A stretch of DNA of 64,000 nucleotides. Source: Pseudomonas sp. QS1027 (lineage in GTDB: Bacteria; Pseudomonadota; Gammaproteobacteria; Pseudomonadales; Pseudomonadaceae). Positions 7,098 to 17,173 of the stretch are shown one piece after another. The stretch lies in NCBI RefSeq assembly GCF_002814235.1, contig NZ_PHSU01000026.1, positions 1-64,000 of the forward strand. Direction: 5' to 3'. How positions within the stretch are numbered: position 1 is the stretch's first letter; every line of letters begins with the position of its first letter. A program made the translations under genes and the position numbers. The notes beneath the pieces are model-generated. The model was not told the origin of the DNA and made no database searches. It saw only the letters and a program-made list of their open reading frames with translations.

Positions 7098-8294
7098 TCA
7101 GATCACCTGAACGATCGCCTTCACCACCGCGTCGATATTGCGCTGGTTCAACGAGGCCACGCAGATACGGCCGGTATCCAGTGCATAGATGCCGAACTCG
7201 TTTTTCAGGCGGGCCACTTGCTCGACGGTCAGGCCGGAGTAGGAGAACATCCCGCGCTGGCGACCGACGAAGCTGAAGTCACGCTTGGCGCCGTGCTGGG
7301 CCAGCAGGTCGACCATCTGCATGCGCATGCCACGAATGCGCAGGCGCATTTCCGCCAGCTCGGCTTCCCACCGGGCGCACAGCTCAGGGCTGTTCAACAC
7401 CGCCGCGACGATGGTCGCACCGTGGGTCGGCGGGTTGGAGTAGTTGGTGCGGATCACGCGCTTGACCTGGGACAGGACACGGGCGGTCTCTTCCTTCGAT
7501 TCGCTGACGATCGACAGTGCACCGACACGCTCGCCATACAGCGAGAACGATTTGGAGAACGAACTGGAAACGAAGAAGGTCAGGCCCGACTCGGCGAACA
7601 GGCGCACGGCGGCGGCGTCTTCATCGATGCCGTCACCAAAGCCCTGGTACGCCATGTCGAGGAACGGTACCAGGTCCTTGGTTTTGACGACGTTCAGCAC
7701 GTCCTGCCAGTCGGCCGGGGTCAGGTCGACACCGGTCGGGTTGTGGCAGCAGGCGTGCAGCACGACGATGGACTTGGCCGGCAGCGCGTTGAGGTCTTCC
7801 AGCAGGCCGGCACGGTTCACACCATTGCTCGCGGCATCGTAGTAACGATAGTTCTGCACCGGGAAACCCGCGGCTTCGAACAGCGCGCGGTGGTTTTCCC
7901 AGCTCGGGTCACTGATGGCCACGGTGGCGTTCGGCAGCAGTTGCTTGAGGAAGTCGGCACCGATTTTCAGTGCGCCGGTACCACCCACCGCTTGGGTGGT
8001 GAGCACACGACCGGCGGCGATCAGCGGCGAATCCTGACCGAACAACAGGGTTTGCACGGCCTTGTCGTAGGCGGCAATACCGTCGATCGGCAAGTAGCCA
8101 CGGGAGGCATGCTGAGCCGCGCGCTGGGTTTCGGCTTCGACAACGGCCCGCAACAGTGGAATTTTCCCACTTTCGTCACAGTAAACACCCACACCCAGAT
8201 TGACCTTGTCGGTACGGGTATCGGCATTGAATGCTTCGTTGAGGCCCAGGATAGGATCGCGTGGTGCCATTTCGACAGCGGAGAACAGGCTCAT
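7098..8294 (-). CDS. aromatic/aspartate amino acid aminotransferase (class I, PLP)
   Basis: A 398-residue class I aminotransferase of the AspC/TyrB group. It opens MSLFSAVEMAPRDPILGL and carries HNPTGVDLT, SFSKSFSLYGERVG (the PLP lysine is in SKSFSLY) and a late Arg/Asn-rich segment. It swaps the amino group between aspartate or aromatic amino acids and 2-oxoglutarate. The ATG at 8294 matches the family N-terminus; an upstream frame extension of 24 residues is not conserved-looking. It is divergent from uvrB, as in P. aeruginosa. The paralogue in the phenylalanine operon (phhC) is a different locus, so I give no symbol. Confidence 0.9.
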   Translation of the reverse strand: MSLFSAVEMAPRDPILGLNEAFNADTRTDKVNLGVGVYCDESGKIPLLRAVVEAETQRAAQHASRGYLPIDGIAAYDKAVQTLLFGQDSPLIAAGRVLTTQAVGGTGALKIGADFLKQLLPNATVAISDPSWENHRALFEAAGFPVQNYRYYDAASNGVNRAGLLEDLNALPAKSIVVLHACCHNPTGVDLTPADWQDVLNVVKTKDLVPFLDMAYQGFGDGIDEDAAAVRLFAESGLTFFVSSSFSKSFSLYGERVGALSIVSESKEETARVLSQVKRVIRTNYSNPPTHGATIVAAVLNSPELCARWEAELAEMRLRIRGMRMQMVDLLAQHGAKRDFSFVGRQRGMFSYSGLTVEQVARLKNEFGIYALDTGRICVASLNQRNIDAVVKAIVQVI

Positions 8295-8619
8295 TATTGC
8301 GGCGGCTCTGAATGGGGGGTGGAGGGAAGTGACAACGCTCCGGCCGATTGCACTAGAGCGGTGCACAAACGGGGAGCTAGTATAGAGGCCATCACCGGTC
8401 AGGGCGACCGACTATTGTCGGAATATGACAAGTTTTTTGATTTATTTGCGGGACGCCCGTCCAATTGCAACAGACTGCCGGGGTAACGCTTGCCTTGAAA
8501 GCTGTCCTCCCGGGCACCATATCCAGCATTATCATGGTTTTTCCCTACGACATCGGTCGTAAGAGGTCTTTCTCGTTTTCGCCACGACTGTCAGGCGGGA
8601 ATGAACCCAGAGGTAGGTT
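8295..8619. other. divergent promoter region between aminotransferase and uvrB
   Basis: This 325-base gap has a good -10 on the minus strand (TATACT, plus positions 8379-8384) with no clear -35. It also has an inverted repeat TTGTC-N7-GACAA at 8415-8431 that could be an operator, and a possible uvrB promoter at 8495-8523. I found no LexA box of the form CTGT-N8-ACAG here. Confidence 0.5.
8495..8523 (+). promoter_or_regulatory. possible uvrB promoter
   Basis: TTGAAA (8495-8500), a 17-base spacer, then CATATC (8518-8523). Spacing is ideal but the -10 is poor; it is about 100 bases before the uvrB start. Confidence 0.3.
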
Positions 8620-10635
<2,016 letters not shown>

Positions 10636-10655
10636 TCCTGAGGCCGGGCACCGCC

Positions 10656-10671
10656 CCTGTAGGAGCAGGGC
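10656..10671. repeat. single REP half-element
   Basis: CCTGTAGGAGCAGGGC between uvrB and the convergent permease gene matches the outer arm of the REP pair at 58705-58784, without its partner arm. It is probably a decayed or singleton REP. Confidence 0.5.
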
Positions 10672-10686
10672 GTATTGATGGGCGGG

Positions 10687-11496
10687 TCAGTCCAGTAGCA
10701 TCGCCAACAGCACCAACGCCAGCAAGCCGATGTAGACCCTGGCATGCAAACGATCCGGCAGGCGCCCGATCAACGGCGTCGCCAGGCGCATCCCCGCCAG
10801 GGATCCGAGGATCAGCACCGCGAACGCCAGCAAGTCCACATACCCGGCAAACCAGGGCCCCAGCCCCAGTGGCCGGAACCCGGCCATTGCGACATAGGTC
10901 AGGGTCCCCACCACCGCCACCGGCACGCTCAACGGATTGGCCATGGCCGTCGCGAGGCTCATGCTCAGGCCGCTGCGGCGCAACAGCGGCACCGTCATCA
11001 CGCTGCCACCGACACCGAGAAAGGTCGCCACGACTCCGATCAGCAAGCCGCCACCCACCGTGACCACGGGCTTGAGCGGTTGCGCCGGGCGAGTCTCGCC
11101 CTGCTGCATAAATCCGCGCCGAGCCAGGCAATCGACAATGGTCAACGCCAGGTAGGCAATAAAGGCCCAGCGCACCGCCTCACTGCTGACCAGGCTCGCC
11201 AATACCGCCCCGAGCACCGAGCCAAGCCCGATAAACCCCGCCAACGGCCAGATATAGGCGCGCCGCAGATTCCCAGCTCGCCGGTGCTTGCCCGTGGCGA
11301 CCAGGGCATTGACGATCATCACGCAGGTCGAGGTGGCCACGGCAATCTGCATCGCCGCCGCGCTGATCGCCGGGTCCGGGCTGCCGCCCAGGGTCCAGTA
11401 CAACAACGGCACCACCACGAAACCGCCACCAAAACCGAACAACACGCTGGTCATCCCAGCCAGCCCGCCAAACAGTGCCAACAGCCCATAAAGCAT
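10687..11496 (-). CDS. TauE/SafE family membrane permease
   Basis: A 269-residue inner-membrane protein with about eight hydrophobic segments and the family's repeated glycine-rich signatures (FGGGFVVVPLL near 22-32 and GVGGSVMTVPLL in the second half). TauE/SafE proteins export sulfite, sulfoacetate or other organic anions. The ATG at 11496 is preceded directly by a GTG that could also start the protein, since AAGGA fits either. It is divergent from an AraC regulator over 110 bases, which suggests control by that regulator. Substrate unknown. Confidence 0.85.
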   Translation of the reverse strand: MLYGLLALFGGLAGMTSVLFGFGGGFVVVPLLYWTLGGSPDPAISAAAMQIAVATSTCVMIVNALVATGKHRRAGNLRRAYIWPLAGFIGLGSVLGAVLASLVSSEAVRWAFIAYLALTIVDCLARRGFMQQGETRPAQPLKPVVTVGGGLLIGVVATFLGVGGSVMTVPLLRRSGLSMSLATAMANPLSVPVAVVGTLTYVAMAGFRPLGLGPWFAGYVDLLAFAVLILGSLAGMRLATPLIGRLPDRLHARVYIGLLALVLLAMLLD

Positions 11497-11606
11497 CACA
11501 TCGGGTCCTTTCAGAAAGAGAGAAACCCAACCTTAAGCGGCTGACACTTGGCGTGCTTGCGCAAGTCCGTCAATACTGTTTGCGTTTCGGCCAGATAAAC
11601 ACCGCC

Positions 11607-12383
11607 ATGCGCAATACCTCCCTCGCCCTGTTCGATCACCTGCCCCAGGCCGTGATCGCCATCGGCACCGATTATCCCCACGGGCACCTGCTGGTCCGCC
11701 ATCAGCACCGTCGGGCGCAATTGCTCTATGGCGCCACGGGGGTGATGCATGTGCTCACCGATGGCGGCAACTGGATCGTCCCACCGCAACGCGCGGTATG
11801 GATTCCTCCCGGCGTACCCCATCAGGTGCTGATGCTCGGTGTCAGTACCCGCAGCCTCTACATCGAGCCCGACGCTGTCAGCAACATGAGCCGGGCCTGC
11901 CAGGTACTGGAAGTCTCGGCATTGCTACGGCAATTGCTGATCGCCGCCGTCGATATGCCAGCTGACTACGACGAACAGGGCCGCGATGGCGCGCTGATCA
12001 CCCTGTTGCTGCATGAGCTGGCCAGCGCCCACAGCTTGCCTTTGCATATCCCGCTGCCCCAGGACCCGCGCCTGCTGCCACTGTGCCAGGCCTTCGTCGA
12101 GCAACCGGATATCCGCCAGCCGCCCCAGGCCTGGGCCGACCGCCTGCACATGAGCCTGCGCAGCTTCGGACGACTGTTTCAGGACCAGACCGTCCAGAGC
12201 TTTTCCCAATGGCGACAACAGGTCTGCGTGGTCCTCGCTCTGGCCCGATTGAGTCAAGGCGAGTCGGTCACACGGATTGCCCTGGATTTCGGCTACCAGA
12301 GCCCGGCGGCATTTTCGACCATGTTCCGTCGCGTTCTGGGGAGATCTCCAAGCAGTTTCCTGCAGACTTCGGATACCTTATGA
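11607..12383 (+). CDS. AraC family regulator with cupin sensor
   Basis: A 258-residue regulator. The N-terminal cupin-like part has HRRAQLLYGATGVMHV (about 30-45) and WIPPGVPHQVLM (about 65-76). The C-terminal AraC DNA-binding pair has helix MSLRSFGRLFQ (about 180-190) and the second-helix signature IALDFGYQSPAAFSTMFRRVLG. This is the NimR/YeaM-like AraC type. The open frame runs upstream to 11475, but the extra 44 residues overlap the divergent gene and are not conserved-looking. It sits between the TauE permease (divergent) and cytosine deaminase (26 bases downstream), so either may be its target. Confidence 0.85.
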   Translation: MRNTSLALFDHLPQAVIAIGTDYPHGHLLVRHQHRRAQLLYGATGVMHVLTDGGNWIVPPQRAVWIPPGVPHQVLMLGVSTRSLYIEPDAVSNMSRACQVLEVSALLRQLLIAAVDMPADYDEQGRDGALITLLLHELASAHSLPLHIPLPQDPRLLPLCQAFVEQPDIRQPPQAWADRLHMSLRSFGRLFQDQTVQSFSQWRQQVCVVLALARLSQGESVTRIALDFGYQSPAAFSTMFRRVLGRSPSSFLQTSDTL

Positions 12384-12409
12384 CGACACGTACGACAAGG
12401 ACCCCGCCC

Positions 12410-13654
12410 ATGCATATCCTCAACGCCAAGCTGCGTCACCGCGAAGGCCTGTATGACCTGCACCTGGAACACGCACGGATCGCGAGCATCACCCCGCAAA
12501 CCGGCCCGTTGAGCGCCGGCCCGGACGATCTCGACGCCCAGGGCAACCTGCTCGTCCCGCCTTTCGTCGAACCGCATATCCACCTCGACGCCACCCTCAC
12601 CGCCGGCGAACCGCGCTGGAACATGAGCGGCACCCTGTTCGAAGGCATCGAGTGCTGGGGCGAGCGCAAGGCGACCATCACCCAGGAAGACACCAAGGCC
12701 CGCGCGAAAAAAACCATCCGCAGCCTCGCCGCCCATGGCATCCAGCATGTGCGGACCCATGTCGACGTCACCGATCCGCAACTGACCGCACTCAAGGCCA
12801 TGCTCGAAGTGCGCGAGGAAACCCGGCACCTGATCGACCTGCAGATCGTGGCGTTTCCCCAGGAAGGCATCGAGTCCTATCGCAATGGCCGGGAACTGAT
12901 GGTCGAGGCGATCAATCTCGGTGCCGACGTGGTGGGCGGTATCCCGCATTTCGAGTACACCCGCGATCAGGGCGTGTCCTCGGTGAAATTCCTGATGGAC
13001 CTGGCGGAAAAAACCGGCTGCCTGGTGGATGTGCATTGCGACGAAACCGACGATCCGCACTCGCGTTTCCTCGAAGTGCTGGCCGAAGAAGCCCGCAGCC
13101 GCGACATGGGCTCGCGGGTGACCGCCAGCCACACCACGGCCATGGGCTCCTACGACAATGCCTACTGCGCCAAGCTGTTCCGCTTGCTGAAAGCCTCGGG
13201 GATCAGTTTCGTCTCCTGCCCCACCGAGAGCATTCACTTGCAGGGACGCTTCGACAACTTTCCGAAACGCCGGGGCGTGACCCGGGTGAACGAGTTGCTG
13301 GAAGCCGGGATGAATGTCTGCTTCGGCCAGGACTCGATCGTCGACCCGTGGTATCCGCTGGGCAACGGCAATATCCTGCGGGTGCTGGAGGCGGGGCTGC
13401 ATATCTGCCATATGCTCGGTTATCGCAACCTGCAAAGCGCACTGGACCTGGTCACCGACAACAGCGCCAAGGCCATGGCCCTGGGTGAACGCTACGGGCT
13501 GGAGGTCGGACGCCCGGCCAACCTGCTGATCCTCTCGGCGGACAGCGACTACGAGATGATCCGCAGCCAGGGCCTGCCGCTGTATTCGATCCGCGACGGC
13601 AAGGTCCTGGTGAAACGCCAGCCGGCGCAGCTGCAGTGGCAGGACCCGGTATGA
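12410..13654 (+). CDS. cytosine deaminase
   Basis: A 414-residue amidohydrolase very close to E. coli CodA in reading: PHIHLDA (His56, His58), IVAFPQEGI (Gln151), DVHCDE (His209, Glu212), TASHTTAMGS (His241) and FGQDSIVDPWYP (Asp308). It deaminates cytosine to uracil with one metal ion. The residue after metal ligand Asp308 is Ser309; E. coli has Asp314 there. The start at 12410 has AAGGA 8 bases upstream; an in-frame ATG at 12380 that overlaps the araC stop would add ten residues. No cytosine permease gene (codB) is adjacent. The stop overlaps the next ATG (ATGA), so the two are coupled. Confidence 0.93.
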   Translation: MHILNAKLRHREGLYDLHLEHARIASITPQTGPLSAGPDDLDAQGNLLVPPFVEPHIHLDATLTAGEPRWNMSGTLFEGIECWGERKATITQEDTKARAKKTIRSLAAHGIQHVRTHVDVTDPQLTALKAMLEVREETRHLIDLQIVAFPQEGIESYRNGRELMVEAINLGADVVGGIPHFEYTRDQGVSSVKFLMDLAEKTGCLVDVHCDETDDPHSRFLEVLAEEARSRDMGSRVTASHTTAMGSYDNAYCAKLFRLLKASGISFVSCPTESIHLQGRFDNFPKRRGVTRVNELLEAGMNVCFGQDSIVDPWYPLGNGNILRVLEAGLHICHMLGYRNLQSALDLVTDNSAKAMALGERYGLEVGRPANLLILSADSDYEMIRSQGLPLYSIRDGKVLVKRQPAQLQWQDPV

Positions 13655-14622
13655 AATTCGACAAGGCCTACTGCATCAGCCTCGACGAAAAACTGACGAT
13701 CTACGACGTCCGCGACCTGAATTTCGACGAGACGGTGGAGTTCGATTCCAGCCGGGAAAGCTTCCAGTGCCCGAACGATGCCTGCCGCGCGGCGTTCGAC
13801 AGCAACAACCGGCTGACCACCTACAACGCCAGCAACCCGCGCTTCAAACGCACCCCGCACTTCAAGAACATGCCCAGTACCCGGCACCTGGCGGACTGCC
13901 CGTACCTGAGCGCGGAAACCGCACCGGGTGTGCTCGATGGGGAGCAGCCGCTGGACGATATCGAAGGTGAACAGAACTTCCCCGTCGAGCTGCTGCTGAC
14001 CCGCCGCACTTATACACGCAAGACGCCCACCGCCAGCGGCACCCGCCCGGAGCAACCGACAGCGGAGCCGGCGGCGCCCATCATCGACAGCGCCGCCCCC
14101 CACGAAGCCAAGGCCCCACCGAACCGCACCAGCGTGTTCGCCCACCCGGTGGAGTGCTTCGTCTCCAACCACGCCAACAAGGACCTGCTCAAACGCATGC
14201 CCCTGACCATTGGCGACCTGACCCTGAACTACAACGCCTTTTTCAAGAAGGTCGAATACTGCCAGGACCGCCAGGGCCTGATCTACTGGGGCAGGATCAA
14301 GGAAATCAAGGACTACAAGACCAGCTTCAGCGTGGTTTTCGACAAACCGGTCTGGGCCGACAAGAAGCGCTACTCGATCAATGTCTACCTGAGTAAAAGC
14401 CTGATCGAGAACTACCGCCAGCGCACAGTGTTCCTGGAGGAGATCAACAGCGTCATCGACCACGCCGAAGACCTGTATTGCTTCTTCTACGGCGTCACGC
14501 CGCAATTGAAGCAAGTGCCGAGCAAGAAGAACCCGGAACAGACCTTCAGTGTGTTCAGTTGTGAAATCGACAACCTCGATCACTTCCTGATTCGCGAAGC
14601 GCCAGGACTTGATGCCCTTTAG
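13651..14622 (+). CDS. uncharacterised protein with zinc-ribbon-like N-terminus
   Basis: This 323-residue protein is not one I recognise. Residues about 36-90 carry CPNDAC, an HF in PHFKN, and HLADCPY, a Cys/His spacing that looks like a zinc-binding module similar to the N-terminal part of CoiA-like proteins. A Pro/Ala-rich linker (about 128-155) separates it from a C-terminal domain of mixed charged and aromatic content (FFKKVEYC, IYWGRIKEIKDYK). No signal peptide or membrane segment. It starts inside the codA stop (ATGA), so it is made with cytosine deaminase, which is unusual. Its tail overlaps the convergent gene by 4 bases. A nucleic-acid-related role is a guess. Confidence 0.75.
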   Translation: MKFDKAYCISLDEKLTIYDVRDLNFDETVEFDSSRESFQCPNDACRAAFDSNNRLTTYNASNPRFKRTPHFKNMPSTRHLADCPYLSAETAPGVLDGEQPLDDIEGEQNFPVELLLTRRTYTRKTPTASGTRPEQPTAEPAAPIIDSAAPHEAKAPPNRTSVFAHPVECFVSNHANKDLLKRMPLTIGDLTLNYNAFFKKVEYCQDRQGLIYWGRIKEIKDYKTSFSVVFDKPVWADKKRYSINVYLSKSLIENYRQRTVFLEEINSVIDHAEDLYCFFYGVTPQLKQVPSKKNPEQTFSVFSCEIDNLDHFLIREAPGLDAL

Positions 14623-15203
14623 TTGGCCGCGCTGGAACGCGCGGTCGAGGCACCGGCCCACTGGTAGGTCTTGTGGGCCGCACACCGGGTGTCACTGGCC
14701 ACCGAGCGGTCAAACACAAACTCGAAGGTCACCGCGCCCTGATAATCCGTGCGCACGATCCGGTTGACGTCGAGCAGGTGCCAGCTGCCATCCTGGCGCA
14801 TCGCGTCCGGCGAGCGGTAGGGGTCACTGGCCCGGACCACGCCCTGTTTGTTCAAGGTATCCAGGTGGAAGTTCACATTGGCCCTGTTACCACCGCCCTG
14901 GCCACTGCTGCGAACAATCCGGTACCTCACCGCACTGACATCGAAGTACGCCGTATTGCCGGCGGAGGCGAACACCACCCGGGCCTCGAGTTCGCCCCTG
15001 AAGCGGCCCACCGAGCATGAAAAATAATCGGTGCGACTGCCCTCCAGCAGTTCCGCCGGACTGGACTCGACCGCGTCGGTACTGGTGACCACTTTCTTAT
15101 CGCTGATGGCCGGCTCGGGCACCGCCTGAGCACACGTGGAGGCGGTGGTGAACACCAGCCCGGCACACGCCAGCGCGCTGAATAAACCTTTAACTGCTCT
15201 CAT
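14619..15203 (-). CDS. secreted protein of unknown function
   Basis: A 194-residue protein with a signal peptide (cleavage near 27, AQA). The mature part is rich in beta-type sequence with two cysteines, in FSCSVG (about 63) and DTRCAAH (about 175), that could form a disulfide. I do not recognise the family. The Shine-Dalgarno AAGGGAAT lies before the ATG. It is a lone minus-strand gene, convergent with the codA-linked gene, with a 172-base gap to the DapF-like gene on its other side. Confidence 0.72.
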   Translation of the reverse strand: MRAVKGLFSALACAGLVFTTASTCAQAVPEPAISDKKVVTSTDAVESSPAELLEGSRTDYFSCSVGRFRGELEARVVFASAGNTAYFDVSAVRYRIVRSSGQGGGNRANVNFHLDTLNKQGVVRASDPYRSPDAMRQDGSWHLLDVNRIVRTDYQGAVTFEFVFDRSVASDTRCAAHKTYQWAGASTARSSAAN

Positions 15204-15375
15204 CGTAAATTCCCTTTAAACGAGTCGGAAATTCGGACCCGTTCTAACGGGCCGATCAGGGCAAGGCGCTCGTCGGCCTTCCTCCCTGCCGATTCATCAA
15301 GCCAAAACCGCCAGGGCCGGACAAGGGCAAAACGGACCCGCGCAGGGGGGACTTTTTCCGGTCTCGATGTCGGCC

Positions 15376-16368
15376 TCAGGATTGACGCCGGGCCGCGCCA
15401 AACAGATGGACACTCTGCAACTCACCCTCCCGAGCCACCAGGCGAATCGGTGCCGTACCGCCCGGCATGCCGACCCGGACTTCGCCGGCCTCGACCCAAC
15501 CGACCCGCCAGGCCGCACAGGCCACCGCGCTGGCGCTGGTACCGGAAGACGCCGTTGGCCCTTCGCCGCGCTCGAACACCCGGGCCTGCAATTGCCCCGG
15601 CGCCACCAGGGCTGCCCATTGCAGATTCACGCCCGCCGGGCAAGGTTCACCAGCACCGCTCGGCGGGGCATAGGCGATGCGGGTCAGGCCAGGCTCCAGG
15701 GCAGACTCACCCATCTGTGCGTTGCTCGGCAGCAACGCCTGCTCGTCGACCAGGGTGACGCAGTGCGGATTGCCGATACGCACGAACTGGCTGCGCTGCC
15801 AGTCGGCGTTCAGGCCCGACAACTGCGTGACGTGGCTCAACTGGCGGCCGTTCAATTCCGCCTCGCCGACACTCTGGGCAGCCACAGCCGCCGGACCGAA
15901 CGCCGGTTTCCCCAGGTCCAGCCAGAACCCCTGCTGCCCTTCGACATGCGCCGACTCGACCGAGGTGGCAACCGGAGAGAGGCCACCCGGCTGATCGTGA
16001 TGGACCCGCAACAGACAAGCACCCTGAACCGGCATCAAGCCCTGCTCGGTCAGCGCCTGGGCAAAAATCGTCAGGCCGTTGCCGCTGCGCTCGGCCAGGG
16101 TGCCGTCGGTATTGACGATCAACAGATCGAACGGCGCCTGCGCCTGGAACGGCCCCACCAGCAAGCCATCGGAACGATGGTGTTTGCCATCTCGCCCAGG
16201 CGCCTGCCCTCCCCAGCCACAGAGTGCCTCCACTGCCTCAAGCGCCCAGGTACGACGCAGCAGCGCGGCCTGTGCGGCATCCGCCGGCAGATCCAGGCCC
16301 AGCCCGCGCACTTCGGCGGGGCTCGCCACGGCATAGATATTCCCACGTGCGTCGTAAAACGTCGGCAT
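15376..16368 (-). CDS. DapF-like protein lacking both catalytic cysteines
   Basis: A 330-residue protein with the diaminopimelate epimerase fold signatures: a FYDARGN opening, VNTDGT (86-90), SGNG (95-98), GNPHCV (199-204) and ERGEGPTASSGTS (266-278). In real DapF the positions at Ser95 and Ser275 are the two cysteines that act as acid and base (MCGNG, ACGTG). Here both are Ser, and the Gly after CGT is Ser278. Classic epimerase or racemase chemistry is therefore doubtful. Related enzymes with Ser or Thr in one of these positions are dehydratases. The ATG at 16368 has AGAGGGT upstream; the frame extends 12 residues further without support. A second DapF elsewhere would be needed for lysine synthesis. 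Confidence 0.85.
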   Translation of the reverse strand: MPTFYDARGNIYAVASPAEVRGLGLDLPADAAQAALLRRTWALEAVEALCGWGGQAPGRDGKHHRSDGLLVGPFQAQAPFDLLIVNTDGTLAERSGNGLTIFAQALTEQGLMPVQGACLLRVHHDQPGGLSPVATSVESAHVEGQQGFWLDLGKPAFGPAAVAAQSVGEAELNGRQLSHVTQLSGLNADWQRSQFVRIGNPHCVTLVDEQALLPSNAQMGESALEPGLTRIAYAPPSGAGEPCPAGVNLQWAALVAPGQLQARVFERGEGPTASSGTSASAVACAAWRVGWVEAGEVRVGMPGGTAPIRLVAREGELQSVHLFGAARRQS

Positions 16369-16522
16369 ACACCCTCTCTGGAATCGTCCTCTCAAGCCCA
16401 CCACTCTAGTGGCAAAACCGCTGTTCCCGGGAGCATTTTTTCGCCGGACTGACTAGGCTTTTACCCGTCGATGTCCTGCTGTCGTCGACGCGCGAACCCT
16501 ACTTTTTCGCAGAGGACAGAAC

Positions 16523-17170
16523 ATGAACAGCAAGGATCCGGTGGCCACACTTTACCGCGAAGGTCGCAAACAGTTTATCGAGTGGGTCCCTGGCGGCGGT
16601 GCGCGCCTGGATGCGTTGTTTCATACCGCTCCGGCATTGGGCGAGCTGGCGGTCGGCGTCGTCTATGGCTATCTGCATCAGCGCCCCGGCCTTGACCCGA
16701 GGCTACGTGAAGCCGCGACCTTTGCCGCGATCGTCGCTGCCGGCATGGTCGGTGCCCCCCTCAGCGTGCACTTCAAGACCGGCCTGGCCTCGGGACTGGC
16801 ACCCGGCGAATACACCGAACTCCTGTTGCAGGTGTCGGCCTTCACCGGCTTTCCGAGGGCTGTGGAAACCGCCGACCAACTCAACCAGTTGTTCGCCGAT
16901 GCCGACATGCCCTCGCCACCGGCCCGCACGCCGAGAGCCGTGACCCTGGCGTTCTGCGAGGCGGTTCGTGAAGGCCATGGTGCCTTCCCGATCTCTCCCG
17001 AAGCACGAGCCCTGCTGCGTAAAACCCATCAGTTCCAAGCCACCGCCACGGCGGCGGACCGGGTTCTGCTGGAGTGCTACCAGCAGGACCAGCCAGTCCC
17101 CCGAGGCGTGTTGCAAGTGCGCGTCGACGGCGAGCAGATCGTCGCCGTGACGCTGTTCAGCCCCGAATAG
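16523..17170 (+). CDS. carboxymuconolactone decarboxylase (CMD) family protein
   Basis: A 215-residue protein. Residues about 50-115 match the all-helical CMD fold (LREAATFAAIVAAGMVG, LSVHFKTGLASGL, LLLQVSAFTGFPRAVE). The usual AhpD-type CxxC pair is absent, so it is probably not a peroxidase-type CMD. The C-terminal half (about 130-215) is an extension that ends in beta-type sequence similar to small NTF2-like or SnoaL-type tails. The Shine-Dalgarno AGAGGACAG precedes the ATG. It stands alone, divergent from the DapF-like gene and convergent with gudD (3-base gap). Function unknown. Confidence 0.75.
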   Translation: MNSKDPVATLYREGRKQFIEWVPGGGARLDALFHTAPALGELAVGVVYGYLHQRPGLDPRLREAATFAAIVAAGMVGAPLSVHFKTGLASGLAPGEYTELLLQVSAFTGFPRAVETADQLNQLFADADMPSPPARTPRAVTLAFCEAVREGHGAFPISPEARALLRKTHQFQATATAADRVLLECYQQDQPVPRGVLQVRVDGEQIVAVTLFSPE

Positions 17171-17173
17171 GCC

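Noticed and set aside
8480..8619. LexA/SOS box before uvrB
   Set aside because: No CTGT-N8-ACAG is present; the nearest CTGT lacks its partner.
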